Below are positions 28,424 through 36,589 of a DNA stretch of 63,168 bases, in pieces. Below the pieces are notes generated by a model. It saw only the letters and a program-made list of their open reading frames with translations, had not been told where the DNA came from and made no database searches. Source of the DNA: Comamonadaceae bacterium (lineage in GTDB: Bacteria; Pseudomonadota; Gammaproteobacteria; Burkholderiales; Burkholderiaceae_C); assembly GCA_947479935.1 (NCBI GenBank), contig CANKBG010000013.1, forward strand, positions 1-63,168, written 5' to 3'. The stretch's first letter is position 1. Each line of letters starts with the position of its first letter. Made by a program: the position numbers and the translations under genes.

Positions 28424-29494
28424 ATGAAATACCGACAATGGCTCATGAAAGGTCTCGCTGGCATTGCACTCGTGACTGCCATCACTTGGATGGTGATTGC
28501 CTTTAGAGGTCAGCAAGAAGTCATTCCTGACAAAGCGGCTCAAGCCGCCTCGCAACTTGAATGCAAATTACCTGAAGTCGATCAAACCGCACGCCACCCC
28601 GGTATGGTCTGGATTCCTGCCGGCCAGTTTGACATGGGCGACAGTGTTTATGCAGAAGAAAAACCCGTCCTTAATGTCAAAGTGAAGGGCTTTTGGATGG
28701 ACCGAACCGAAGTAACCAACCAAGCTTTTGCAGAGTTTGTCAAAGCCACTGGCTACGTCACAGTGGCTGAGCGTGATGTCGATTCCAAACTGCACGCCAA
28801 CTTGCCAGAAGACCTGCGCAAGCCAGGTGCCGTGGTGTTCAAAATACCCCCGAAACTCACCCAAAGCGATGACCCCAGGCAATGGTGGCGCTACACCCCT
28901 GGCGCCAATTGGAAACACCCTGCAGGCCCCCACTCTAGCATTGAAAAATATGGCCAATTTCCAGTGGTGCACATGACCTATGAAGATGCGAAAGCCTATG
29001 CCCAATGGAAAGGTCATACCTTGCCCACAGAGGCGCAGTGGGAATGGGCTGCTCGTGCGGGCGCCAAAGAAATGCCGGGCCAACATGACGCTCCCACGCA
29101 ACCGAGTGGCGCCAATACATGGCAAGGCATTTTCCCCATGGCCAATTCAAGCGAAGACGGTTTTGCAGGACTGGCCCCCGTGGGTTGCTATGCCCCCAAT
29201 GCTTGGGGCCTCTTTGACATGATTGGCAATGTGTGGGAACTCACCGCCGATGTGTTTGTGGCCGATCGACCCGAGGTGACAAAAAGTGGCTTCAAGGGTG
29301 AAGGCATAGACCCCGATACAGCTCAAAAGCCACCCATCTTTAAAACGGCTCAGAGCAATTCACGCGTGATCAAAGGCGGCTCGTTTTTGTGTGCGCCCAA
29401 TTACTGCATGCGATACCGTGCTGGCTCTAGGCAACCGCAGGAAGAAGATTTGGCGGTAAGCCATCTAGGATTTAGAACCATTCTTCAGCCATAA
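28424..29494 (+). CDS. Formylglycine-generating enzyme (sulfatase-modifying factor)
   Basis: 356 aa. An N-terminal membrane anchor or signal (LAGIALVTAITWMVIAFRG, residues about 10-27) is followed by the SUMF1/FGE domain: MVWIPAGQFDMGDSVYAEEK, DRTEVTNQAFAEFVKATGY, LPTEAQWEWAARAG, and the C-terminal GGSFLCAPNYCMRYRAGSRQ. Both catalytic copper-binding cysteines (C323 and C328) and the RYR motif are kept, as is LGFR, so this is a true FGE rather than a generic SUMF1 protein. It would convert the active-site Cys of sulfatases to formylglycine, and two such sulfatases are encoded at 32710 and 38623. ATG 28424 is preferred over an upstream in-frame ATG at 28310. Confidence 0.93.
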   Translation: MKYRQWLMKGLAGIALVTAITWMVIAFRGQQEVIPDKAAQAASQLECKLPEVDQTARHPGMVWIPAGQFDMGDSVYAEEKPVLNVKVKGFWMDRTEVTNQAFAEFVKATGYVTVAERDVDSKLHANLPEDLRKPGAVVFKIPPKLTQSDDPRQWWRYTPGANWKHPAGPHSSIEKYGQFPVVHMTYEDAKAYAQWKGHTLPTEAQWEWAARAGAKEMPGQHDAPTQPSGANTWQGIFPMANSSEDGFAGLAPVGCYAPNAWGLFDMIGNVWELTADVFVADRPEVTKSGFKGEGIDPDTAQKPPIFKTAQSNSRVIKGGSFLCAPNYCMRYRAGSRQPQEEDLAVSHLGFRTILQP

Positions 29495-29532
29495 AGCTTT
29501 CTTGATGAGGCGAATGGCAAGAAGATACGCGA

Positions 29533-30153
29533 TTAGCTGACCTGCTTAGCCACCAAATAATGTGAAATGAGGCCGCTCAAATAGGTCCGCATGTTGGGTG
29601 GGTTCGAAGGGCGGCTTAATGCTTGATGGCTACCCACAATGGCCAAATACAAAAGTGCAGCCAAATCGCGAGCTTTCTTTGGATCTTTCACAATCATCAA
29701 AAATTTGGATTCAAACAGATCCATCCGCTCCGCATCAACCAAGACCAGAATTTGGGCCGCTTCAGCATGATGGTGACTGAGTGCTCGCATGGCTTGCTCA
29801 AAACGCAAATTCTCCAGTTCAGATCCAACTTGTGAAAATGCAGCGTCCACCACAAACTCAAGGTCTTTCTGCAAATCGCCAGTGAGATGTTTTTTGAGTT
29901 TTTCAGTCAGATCCAATTGCGCCAATTTCCATTGCAACAACAAACTACCAATGAGATCGGCGTGATCCGTGAAATGCCAATAAAAGCTACCCCGGGTGAC
30001 TTTGAGTTTTTCTGCCAAAGCCAAAACTTTGACATTTTCAAAACCGCCCAAGACCACCGCGGAATAGGCTTCATTGAGCCAATCATCGCGGGTCAAGCGT
30101 CCGGCATCGGGTGACATGGTTTTATTTTTCGAATTCCTTGGATGGATGGTCAT
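29533..30153 (-). CDS. TetR/AcrR-family transcriptional regulator
   Basis: 206 aa. The N-terminal helix-turn-helix is clear: LNEAYSAVVLGGFENVKVLA then LAEKLKVTRGSFYWHFTDHA (residues about 25-65). The C-terminal domain is a helical ligand/dimer domain with no assignable ligand. AAGGAC seven bases upstream supports ATG 30153 over the internal ATG at 30117. It is divergent from the outer-membrane channel gene at 30302; the shared 148-base gap carries two palindromes, so it probably represses the sulfatase/dehalogenase genes and itself. Confidence 0.9.
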   Translation of the reverse strand: MTIHPRNSKNKTMSPDAGRLTRDDWLNEAYSAVVLGGFENVKVLALAEKLKVTRGSFYWHFTDHADLIGSLLLQWKLAQLDLTEKLKKHLTGDLQKDLEFVVDAAFSQVGSELENLRFEQAMRALSHHHAEAAQILVLVDAERMDLFESKFLMIVKDPKKARDLAALLYLAIVGSHQALSRPSNPPNMRTYLSGLISHYLVAKQVS

Positions 30154-30186
30154 CAGCGTCCTTGCCCCATTTTGTTGCCGTTTTCT

Positions 30187-30207
30187 AGGGCACTAAATTT
30201 GTGCCCT
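30187..30207. promoter_or_regulatory. Inverted repeat in the tetR/channel intergenic region
   Basis: AGGGCAC (30187-30193) and GTGCCCT (30201-30207) with a 7-base AT spacer. It lies 34-54 bases upstream of the TetR start. It could be a regulator site for the tetR promoter, and it is unlike the second palindrome at 30258. Confidence 0.45.
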
Positions 30208-30257
30208 CTAGCGAAAACCCTAAACATGCTTTCATCTTTGCTGTGCTAAAGTAAATT

Positions 30258-30279
30258 GTCAATACACTTATGTACTGAC
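30258..30279. promoter_or_regulatory. Candidate TetR operator before the outer-membrane channel gene
   Basis: 22-base interrupted palindrome with half-sites GTCAATACA and TGTACTGAC; eight of eleven positions pair. The size and spacing fit a TetR dimer site. It ends 22 bases before ATG 30302 and so would overlap the promoter or transcription start. TAGGAG at 30290-30295 is the ribosome-binding site. Confidence 0.6.
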
Positions 30280-30301
30280 TTTCCAACAATAGGAGACACC
30301 C

Positions 30302-31459
30302 ATGATCTCGTCGAAGTTTAAAAAAATTAATTCCAAGTTGCTGTTATCAGCGATTTCTGTGGCTTCACTGTGCATCTGCGGCACCCATGCCAACGCAGCA
30401 GAAAGTTGGAAGTTGCGTCAAGCGCCGGTTGGCAGTTTCGGCGGAGACATCGCAGCACCCGCAGACAACCCAGGTTTTTTTGGTGGCGTGAGTATCAGTA
30501 CACCCACCATTACCGGCATTAAAGGCCCAACAGGCGATGCCTATACCCACCCATCGGGTATTTCAAGCGTTCCCCTAGGCGCCCTCAACCCAGCACTCGC
30601 AGCCTACAATGCATACAAAGCCACTGTTGCCAATGGTGCAGTTAGTTTCAATCAAGATCAAACTCAGATTAATGTGGGTGGTGGCTACATCACAGAAGGC
30701 ACTTATGCAGACGGCAAGATCTTGTTTGCAGCCAACGTGCCTTTTATCAAAGCAACACGCACAGCTTCACTCCTTTTTCCAAATGCCACTTTCGCAGGTC
30801 CTGCTGGCCCCGCACAGCTTCCTGCGGCTATCACGACTCCTGTAAACAATGCAATTCAAGCAAAAGCCGCAGCGGCTTCAATCGTTGCCTCTGACACCAC
30901 TGAAGGGCTTGGCGATACAGAGCTTTCTACCGTTTGGATTAGAAATACAGACCGTTTAAGACTCACTGCAGGCGTTTCTTTGTATGTGCCCACAGGCAAA
31001 TTTGACCCCGTCAGACAAACCAATCTGCAATCCAACCCAGGGTTCGGTGATTTCTACACCATCAGGCCGGGTGCAACAGTCAGCTACAACTTAGACCCCA
31101 AAGAACGCATCACCGTTGCAGGGCGAGTGGCTTATGGTTTCAATACGGTTAACAAAGACACTCAATACAAAAGCGGCAATTTCATTTATGCAGAAGGCGG
31201 TATCGTCAAAGTGAGTGGTGATTTTGCTTTTGGCTTTAACGTATTTTCAATACAGCAAATCAGTGACGACACCTATTCAGGAACAGACAAAGCCAAAATC
31301 GTCAATGGTCGTTATAAAACAATGGGTGGCGGACCCTTTGTTTCGTACAAATTGCCTGGCCAAGACATGGCTTTGAATTTTCACATCAGCAATAACTTCC
31401 AAGGTGAAAATGCAATTGTGGTTAAGAGCTACCAACTGCGTTTGATACGTGCCTTTTGA
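30302..31459 (+). CDS. Outer-membrane channel of the Phenol_MetA_deg (PF13557) type
   Basis: 385 aa. A signal peptide (LLLSAISVASLCICGTHANA, cleavage likely before AES near residue 33) precedes a beta-barrel. Diagnostic stretches are GLGDTELSTVWI, GVSLYVPTGKFD, ITVAGRVAYGFNTVN, TQYKSGNFIYAEGG and FGFNVFSIQQISDD. The protein ends in Phe (LRLIRAF), the usual BAM signal of outer-membrane barrels. Related proteins are encoded in catabolic clusters for hydrophobic compounds. Here it would admit the substrate of the downstream sulfatases and dehalogenase. TAGGAG precedes the ATG. Confidence 0.85.
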   Translation: MISSKFKKINSKLLLSAISVASLCICGTHANAAESWKLRQAPVGSFGGDIAAPADNPGFFGGVSISTPTITGIKGPTGDAYTHPSGISSVPLGALNPALAAYNAYKATVANGAVSFNQDQTQINVGGGYITEGTYADGKILFAANVPFIKATRTASLLFPNATFAGPAGPAQLPAAITTPVNNAIQAKAAAASIVASDTTEGLGDTELSTVWIRNTDRLRLTAGVSLYVPTGKFDPVRQTNLQSNPGFGDFYTIRPGATVSYNLDPKERITVAGRVAYGFNTVNKDTQYKSGNFIYAEGGIVKVSGDFAFGFNVFSIQQISDDTYSGTDKAKIVNGRYKTMGGGPFVSYKLPGQDMALNFHISNNFQGENAIVVKSYQLRLIRAF

Positions 31460-31502
31460 TTGAATATTCCTTGAGCGTCAATGCTCATAGAGACATATTC
31501 AA
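31460..31502 (+). other. Nested stem-loop between the channel gene and the next gene
   Basis: The outer arms TTGAATAT (31460-31467) and ATATTCAA (31495-31502) enclose an inner hairpin TGAGC-GTCAAT-GCTCA. It occupies most of the 50-base gap before ATG 31510. There is no T-run, so partial attenuation or an RNA-processing site that lowers downstream expression relative to the channel gene is more likely than full termination. Confidence 0.45.
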
Positions 31503-31509
31503 ATAGTCA

Positions 31510-32706
31510 ATGTTCTTTCGAAGCCTAAAAAGTTGGCTGATGCCTGTCATCAGCCAACATTTTTTATCTCGCAGCAGGCTTCTTAATCTTAGAAAAAAAG
31601 CAGAACACCTTAGGAAGTCGCAAAGCCGCCCTCATGTGCTTCATGCCTTTCTACAACCCGATGAACCCTATTCGCAGCTCTTGGCGCAAGCTTTGCCAAA
31701 GTTGCAATCGAGGTATGCCGTTTCTGTTTTGCGCCATGTGGTGTCAGAACCAGACGACTCAGCGGCTCCCGAGCGTGAAAAATTAAACACCTATAGCCAA
31801 ATTGACGCTAAGAGGTTGGCCGATCAATACGATCTGGTATTTCCTGCCCCCTTTGACAAATCATCCAGTTCAGAAAAATCTTTGCAAGAAGCGCATGTAC
31901 TTCGAAAAAAATGGGGCCACTACCTAAGTGGCGTGATTTATTACGAAGGCGAGTGGTATTGGGGCATTGATCGTTTGCATCATCTCGAATCCCGTTTGAA
32001 TGATTTGGGTTTGTCCACTCAAGCACAATCACTCGGGCTTCACAAAGCCAAACCGCTTTTCTTCACGCCACAATATCAACCTATTGCGCACGTTCCAGAG
32101 GGCACTGACATCGATTTTTATTTTTCATTTCGAAGTCCTTACTCCGCGATCTGTGCAGCACAAGTTTTCAAGTGGGCCAAAGACAATGGCGTGCAAGTGA
32201 ACTTGAAATATGTCTTGCCCATGGTCATGCGAGGTTTACCTGTTCCAGCTGAAAAAAGCAGATACATCAGCCTTGATGCGGCGCGGGAAGCCTTTGTTCA
32301 AAACGTCAATTTTGGCTGCTTAAATGACCCTGTCGGTAGGCCCACTGAGCGGGGTTTGTCGCTCATTCCCTTTGCTCAAATGCACCAACTTGCAGAAGCT
32401 TATGTCATGTCGTTTATGCAAGGTGTCTGGTCTGAGGGCTTGGATGCCGGCACCGATCAACACTTGAAAATTATCGTTGAGCGTGCGGGCTTGAACTGGC
32501 CAGCCGCCAAAGATATTTTAAAAAGTGATGCCAACGAATTACACTGGCGCGCCACGGCCGAGCAAAATAGACAATCACTTTTTGCGCTGGGCTTGTGGGG
32601 CGTTCCCTCCTTTAAATTCGAAGATACCGCGGTCTGGGGTCAAGACAGATTCTGGATGATTGAAAAAGCCATTCACAATCAGTTTGATTTGGCTTCAAAA
32701 AATTAA
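31510..32706 (+). CDS. Two-domain DSBA/kappa-GST (HCCA isomerase)-like protein
   Basis: 398 aa. The C-terminal half (from about residue 198) begins DIDFYFSFRSPYSAICAAQV and ends LWGVPSFKFEDTAVWGQDRF, the signature of 2-hydroxychromene-2-carboxylate isomerase/kappa GST thioredoxin-fold proteins, with the SPYS serine retained. The N-terminal half (about 40-175) looks like a diverged second copy: PHVLHAFLQPDEPYSQLLAQ, again with PYS. Such a tandem fusion is unusual. It may be a glutathione-using isomerase or lyase for a pathway intermediate. The start ATG 31510 has no clear Shine-Dalgarno. It ends 3 bases before the sulfatase gene. Confidence 0.8.
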   Translation: MFFRSLKSWLMPVISQHFLSRSRLLNLRKKAEHLRKSQSRPHVLHAFLQPDEPYSQLLAQALPKLQSRYAVSVLRHVVSEPDDSAAPEREKLNTYSQIDAKRLADQYDLVFPAPFDKSSSSEKSLQEAHVLRKKWGHYLSGVIYYEGEWYWGIDRLHHLESRLNDLGLSTQAQSLGLHKAKPLFFTPQYQPIAHVPEGTDIDFYFSFRSPYSAICAAQVFKWAKDNGVQVNLKYVLPMVMRGLPVPAEKSRYISLDAAREAFVQNVNFGCLNDPVGRPTERGLSLIPFAQMHQLAEAYVMSFMQGVWSEGLDAGTDQHLKIIVERAGLNWPAAKDILKSDANELHWRATAEQNRQSLFALGLWGVPSFKFEDTAVWGQDRFWMIEKAIHNQFDLASKN

Positions 32707-32709
32707 GTC

Positions 32710-34497
32710 ATGAAATTCTCTAGCAGTACCACTAAGCCCTGGCTGGCTGTCTTCACAGCGATGGCACTGATGATCTGCACGCCCTTGTGGGCCAAGCGCC
32801 CCAATATCGTGGTGATGCTAGCGGATGATTGGGGCTATAGCGATGTGGGCGCTTTTGGCAGTGAAATTAACACCCCCCACTTGAATCAGTTGGCGCAAAC
32901 AGGCATGCGCTTTTCCAACTTTCATGTCAGCGCTTCCTGTTCGCCCACACGCTCCATGCTGCTCACCGGCGTTGACAATCATTTGAATGGTGTCGGCAAT
33001 ATGCGGGAAACCATTCCGCAGTCGCATGTGGGCAAGACGGGTTATTTGAGTGTGTTGAATCAACGCGTTGTGACCGTCTCTAACTTGCTGCAAGACAATG
33101 GTTATCGCACCTACGCGTCAGGCAAATGGCATGTGGGCAAGGAACCTCACAACCTGCCGCCAGCGCGCGGCTTTGATCGCTCCTTGGTCATGGGCGACAG
33201 CGGCTCAGACAACTGGGAAACCGGCAAACTCTATTTAGACTTAACCGACAAGGTCTATTGGTACGACAACGGGCAAGAAGCCAAGATGCCCAAAGAGTTT
33301 TACTCGTCAGAGTTTTACATCAGCAAGATGCTTGACTATTTGAAAGCTGATGCCAAATCAGACAAGCCCTTTTTTGCTTATGTGGCTTTTCAAGCCAACC
33401 ACATTCCCGTTCAAGCACCTCAAGAATTTATTGACAAATACAAAGGTCGGTACGACGCGGGCTGGGATGTGTTGCGTTTAGAACGGCGCAACAAAGCCAT
33501 CGCCTTAGGTCTGATACCTGCCAATACCCGAATGCCAGAATTGCCTTCCACGCATGTGGCTTGGAACTCTTTAAGTGCCCAGGACAAAGCGTATCAAGCA
33601 CGGCGCATGGAAGTTTATGCCGCCATGGCCGAGGCCATGGACTTTCACATTGGCCGCCTCATGGCTCACTTAAAACAAACCGGTGAATTCGACAACACTG
33701 TTTTTGTTTTCCTGTCAGACAACGGCGCTGAAGCAACCGATCCCTACGCTGTGTCTGTGGGTCGCTGGTGGCTTGATCAACACTACAACCGCGACATCGA
33801 CCGACTGGGCAGCAAGGGCGCTTACAGCATCATTGGTCCGAACTGGGCGCGAGCCGCTACTTCGCCTCTCAACACCTACAAATTTTTTGCAGGCGAAGGG
33901 GGCATTCGAGTCCCTCTGATCATTTCTGGCGTGCCAAGTGCAGCGGTCAATCATGTTCATCAAAGCCTCACCCATGTAACCGATGTGGTGCCCACCCTGC
34001 TAGATTTAGCCGGCGTTGCCCATCCGGGGGCTGCCTACAAAGGCCAAACGGTTTATCCACTCACGGGGCACAGTTTGCTGCCCGTCATGAAAGGCTCAGC
34101 CACGCGAGTACGAGGACCCGATGAAATTTTGGGTTATGAGTTGTCGGGCAACAAAGCTATTTTCAAAGGCGACTTCAAACTCGTCAGTAACTTGGCGCCA
34201 GTGAGCGATGGCCAATGGCACTTGTACAACTTGGTGCAAGATCCTGGCGAAACACAAGATCTGCAAAAAGAATTGCCTGAATTGTTTCTCAGCATGCAGG
34301 CAGACTATGTCAAATGGGCCAAAGCCAATGGCGTGCTGCCCATGCCAGACGGCTACGACCCCATTGAACAGGTCATCATCAATTCTCTGGTGTTTGTCTA
34401 TTGGCCAAGACACCAATGGCACTTGGCGGGGTTGATGGGTTTATTCTCGTTCGCTGGCGTTTGGTTTTGGCGTCGTCGTCGCCAAGCATCACGTTAA
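32710..34497 (+). CDS. Formylglycine-type arylsulfatase, envelope-anchored
   Basis: 595 aa. An N-terminal signal (LAVFTAMALMICTPLWA) exports it. The metal-binding ADDWGYSDVG (Asp39-Asp40) and sulfatase signature C77-S-P-T-R (SASCSPTRSMLLTG) show a Cys-type sulfatase requiring formylglycine. FLSDNGAEATDP and GEGGIRVPLI are the other alkaline-phosphatase-superfamily blocks. The C-terminus has a membrane helix (LAGLMGLFSFAGVWFW) followed by RRRR, so the enzyme probably faces the periplasm from an inner-membrane anchor. The FGE at 28424 is its likely maturase. The substrate is a sulfate ester, not further defined. Confidence 0.95.
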   Translation: MKFSSSTTKPWLAVFTAMALMICTPLWAKRPNIVVMLADDWGYSDVGAFGSEINTPHLNQLAQTGMRFSNFHVSASCSPTRSMLLTGVDNHLNGVGNMRETIPQSHVGKTGYLSVLNQRVVTVSNLLQDNGYRTYASGKWHVGKEPHNLPPARGFDRSLVMGDSGSDNWETGKLYLDLTDKVYWYDNGQEAKMPKEFYSSEFYISKMLDYLKADAKSDKPFFAYVAFQANHIPVQAPQEFIDKYKGRYDAGWDVLRLERRNKAIALGLIPANTRMPELPSTHVAWNSLSAQDKAYQARRMEVYAAMAEAMDFHIGRLMAHLKQTGEFDNTVFVFLSDNGAEATDPYAVSVGRWWLDQHYNRDIDRLGSKGAYSIIGPNWARAATSPLNTYKFFAGEGGIRVPLIISGVPSAAVNHVHQSLTHVTDVVPTLLDLAGVAHPGAAYKGQTVYPLTGHSLLPVMKGSATRVRGPDEILGYELSGNKAIFKGDFKLVSNLAPVSDGQWHLYNLVQDPGETQDLQKELPELFLSMQADYVKWAKANGVLPMPDGYDPIEQVIINSLVFVYWPRHQWHLAGLMGLFSFAGVWFWRRRRQASR

Positions 34498-34524
34498 GCG
34501 CGACGCAACAGAGCTATTTTCGTC

Positions 34525-35799
34525 ATGTCTCAAAGCGGATATTTTGACAGTCCTTGGCCTTGTGAAGATGCAAGCCCTGACAGATTGCAAATGCCGCATC
34601 AAACACGTGGTTTGAATTTAATCAAAGGCGAGAAGCTGCGATGCACATCACGCCGCACGCACATGTCCACCATGACCGTACTGGGAGCGCCTGGTGAAGT
34701 TTTTTTACTCACTCACTCAGTTTTACGGTCGCACTGGGGGCAACCCACCACAGCACGTGTCAGCCTCATTGACCCCATCACGCTTCAAACGATTGGCAAG
34801 TCAATCCCTTTGGCAGGCGGGCCTATGTGGCCAGGCGGCATGGCGGTGCATGCCAATGGCCACTTGCTGGTGGTGTATGGCCGGTATGCACATCAACTCA
34901 ATCGACAATGCCAACTGCTTCGCACGCTCAAGCTTCCCGTGAACGAGGCTTACAACTCATTTGTGGTGCTGCAAAATGGCTTGGTGGTCACTAAAAATCT
35001 ATCCGCCACTACGCCTGCACAATTGACCACATTCAATGCAGACACCCTTGAGTTAGCGTCTACCACCCTTGAATGTCCCGAAGCTTCAGTGGCCCGCTTA
35101 AGTGCAAAAGGCAATACCGTTTATGTGGTGGGTGTGACGCGTATCTTTCGATACCACTGGCGCGATTCTGAGCAAAGACTTGTCAAAGACCCTGATTGGG
35201 AATTCGACTATTTAAAAAACGCGAACCAAAGCCATGGTTGGGATGTGGTGCTAGATGAACACGACGCTTGGTTCATGGACAATGGTGCTCACAATTACTT
35301 GGTCAGCATGCTAGGCGCCGGCCTCAATGCATTCGCCAACCGCTTAATTCGAGTTTCCTTAACCAACTCGGCGAACCATCAAAGCTGGCCTGTGTGCGGT
35401 TTATCAGGTGGCGCCATTACCAACCCACCCCTCCTAGATCAAAAACGCAAGATTGTGGTGGCCTACGACTCGGCCAATCGACATTTAAGAGCATGGCGTG
35501 TTCAGCGAAATGACCATGCAGACCGCTTAGAACTTGAAGAACTTTGGCACCACTCAAGTTTTGGCGCTGCCAGTCACATGTTGCTCTTTCCAGATACTGG
35601 CGAACTTTGCGTGAACGATTACAGCCGATTCAATGAACAAGTGGTCGTGCTTGACATTGAAACTGGCCAAGAAAAATCGCGCATTCGAACAGGTGGCCTC
35701 ATGCAAGGCGTGGTATTTCCCAGCGCGGGTTGGCAACGCGATTTTTATTGGTGCTCAATGGACCGGTTGACTCGGGTTCACATCAAAGCAAACACATGA
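34525..35799 (+). CDS. Beta-propeller-like protein of unknown function
   Basis: 424 aa with no signal peptide, so probably cytoplasmic. Repeating blade-like segments such as GGMAVHANGHLLVVYGRYAH, NSFVVLQNGLVVTKNL, GWDVVLDEHDAWFMDNGAHN, LLDQKRKIVVAYDSANRHL and MLLFPDTGELCVNDYSRF suggest a six- or seven-bladed propeller of the SMP-30/quinoprotein kind. I do not recognise the family and no metal triad can be fixed. Its stop overlaps the next SDR gene (ATGA), so it works in the same pathway and may be a lactonase or a binding protein. Confidence 0.75.
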   Translation: MSQSGYFDSPWPCEDASPDRLQMPHQTRGLNLIKGEKLRCTSRRTHMSTMTVLGAPGEVFLLTHSVLRSHWGQPTTARVSLIDPITLQTIGKSIPLAGGPMWPGGMAVHANGHLLVVYGRYAHQLNRQCQLLRTLKLPVNEAYNSFVVLQNGLVVTKNLSATTPAQLTTFNADTLELASTTLECPEASVARLSAKGNTVYVVGVTRIFRYHWRDSEQRLVKDPDWEFDYLKNANQSHGWDVVLDEHDAWFMDNGAHNYLVSMLGAGLNAFANRLIRVSLTNSANHQSWPVCGLSGGAITNPPLLDQKRKIVVAYDSANRHLRAWRVQRNDHADRLELEELWHHSSFGAASHMLLFPDTGELCVNDYSRFNEQVVVLDIETGQEKSRIRTGGLMQGVVFPSAGWQRDFYWCSMDRLTRVHIKANT

Positions 35800-36587
35800 A
35801 CAAAACAATTTTAATCACTGGCGCAGGCTCAGGCATAGGCAAGGACACCGCATTTGCTTTGGCTCAACGGGGCCACCGCGTTCTGGCCACCACTCAAACT
35901 GACGCGCAAGCCTTGAGCTTGGAGCAGGAAGCGCGCACTCAGAATGTTGTGCTTGAAGTTTTCAAACTCGACATCACACTCGAGCAGGATCGAGAAAAGT
36001 TAGCACAATACGACCTCGATGTTCTCGTCAACAATGCGGCCATGGGTGAGTCGGGCTCGTTGGCCGAGGTGGACATGAATCGAGTGCGCCAATTGTTTGA
36101 AGTCAATCTTTTTTGCACTTTAGAACTTACACAAGTGGCTCTTCGCAACATGATCAAACGAGAAAGCGGTACGGTTTTATTGGTGAGCTCCATTGCTGGC
36201 AGAATTCCGACGCCCTTTCTGATGCCCTACAGCATGAGCAAATTTGCGCTGTCCGCTGCTGGCGCAGGACTGCGGGCCGAAATGGACCAACTAAAAAAGA
36301 ACGTTCACATTGCACTGATTGAACCAGGCGCCATTCACACCGGATTTAACCAGGCCATGATCAACAGCAAATACGCATGGATGGATGCGAATTCTTATTT
36401 TGCCCATCAAGCAGAGAAAATGAAAAAAGAAGAGCTCACCACCTTCAAGTGGCTAGAAGCCAAAAGCACACACGTCATTGTGAAGCAAATCATCAAAGCC
36501 GCTGAAGCTCGTCGCCCCAAGTTGCGTTATGTCGCACCTTGGGTTCAAGGCTTTGGTGTTCGATTGGCCCGGATTTTTGGAGTTTGA
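35796..36587 (+). CDS. SDR-family oxidoreductase
   Basis: 263-aa classical short-chain dehydrogenase. The NAD(P) motif TGAGSGIG, NNAAMGESG, the catalytic Ser in LLVSSIAGRIPTP and the YSMSK Tyr/Lys pair are all intact. It would oxidise or reduce an alcohol/ketone; in this cluster the natural candidate is the alcohol freed by sulfatase or dehalogenase. ATG 35796 overlaps the preceding stop by four bases. The gene is followed 2 bases later by the MBL-fold gene. Confidence 0.9.
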   Translation: MNKTILITGAGSGIGKDTAFALAQRGHRVLATTQTDAQALSLEQEARTQNVVLEVFKLDITLEQDREKLAQYDLDVLVNNAAMGESGSLAEVDMNRVRQLFEVNLFCTLELTQVALRNMIKRESGTVLLVSSIAGRIPTPFLMPYSMSKFALSAAGAGLRAEMDQLKKNVHIALIEPGAIHTGFNQAMINSKYAWMDANSYFAHQAEKMKKEELTTFKWLEAKSTHVIVKQIIKAAEARRPKLRYVAPWVQGFGVRLARIFGV

Positions 36588-36589
36588 AA

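Noticed and set aside
28424..29494. Generic SUMF1 protein (EgtB-like or of unknown role)
   Set aside because: Both FGE cysteines and the RYR-SR context are present, and Cys-type sulfatases are encoded within 12 kb.
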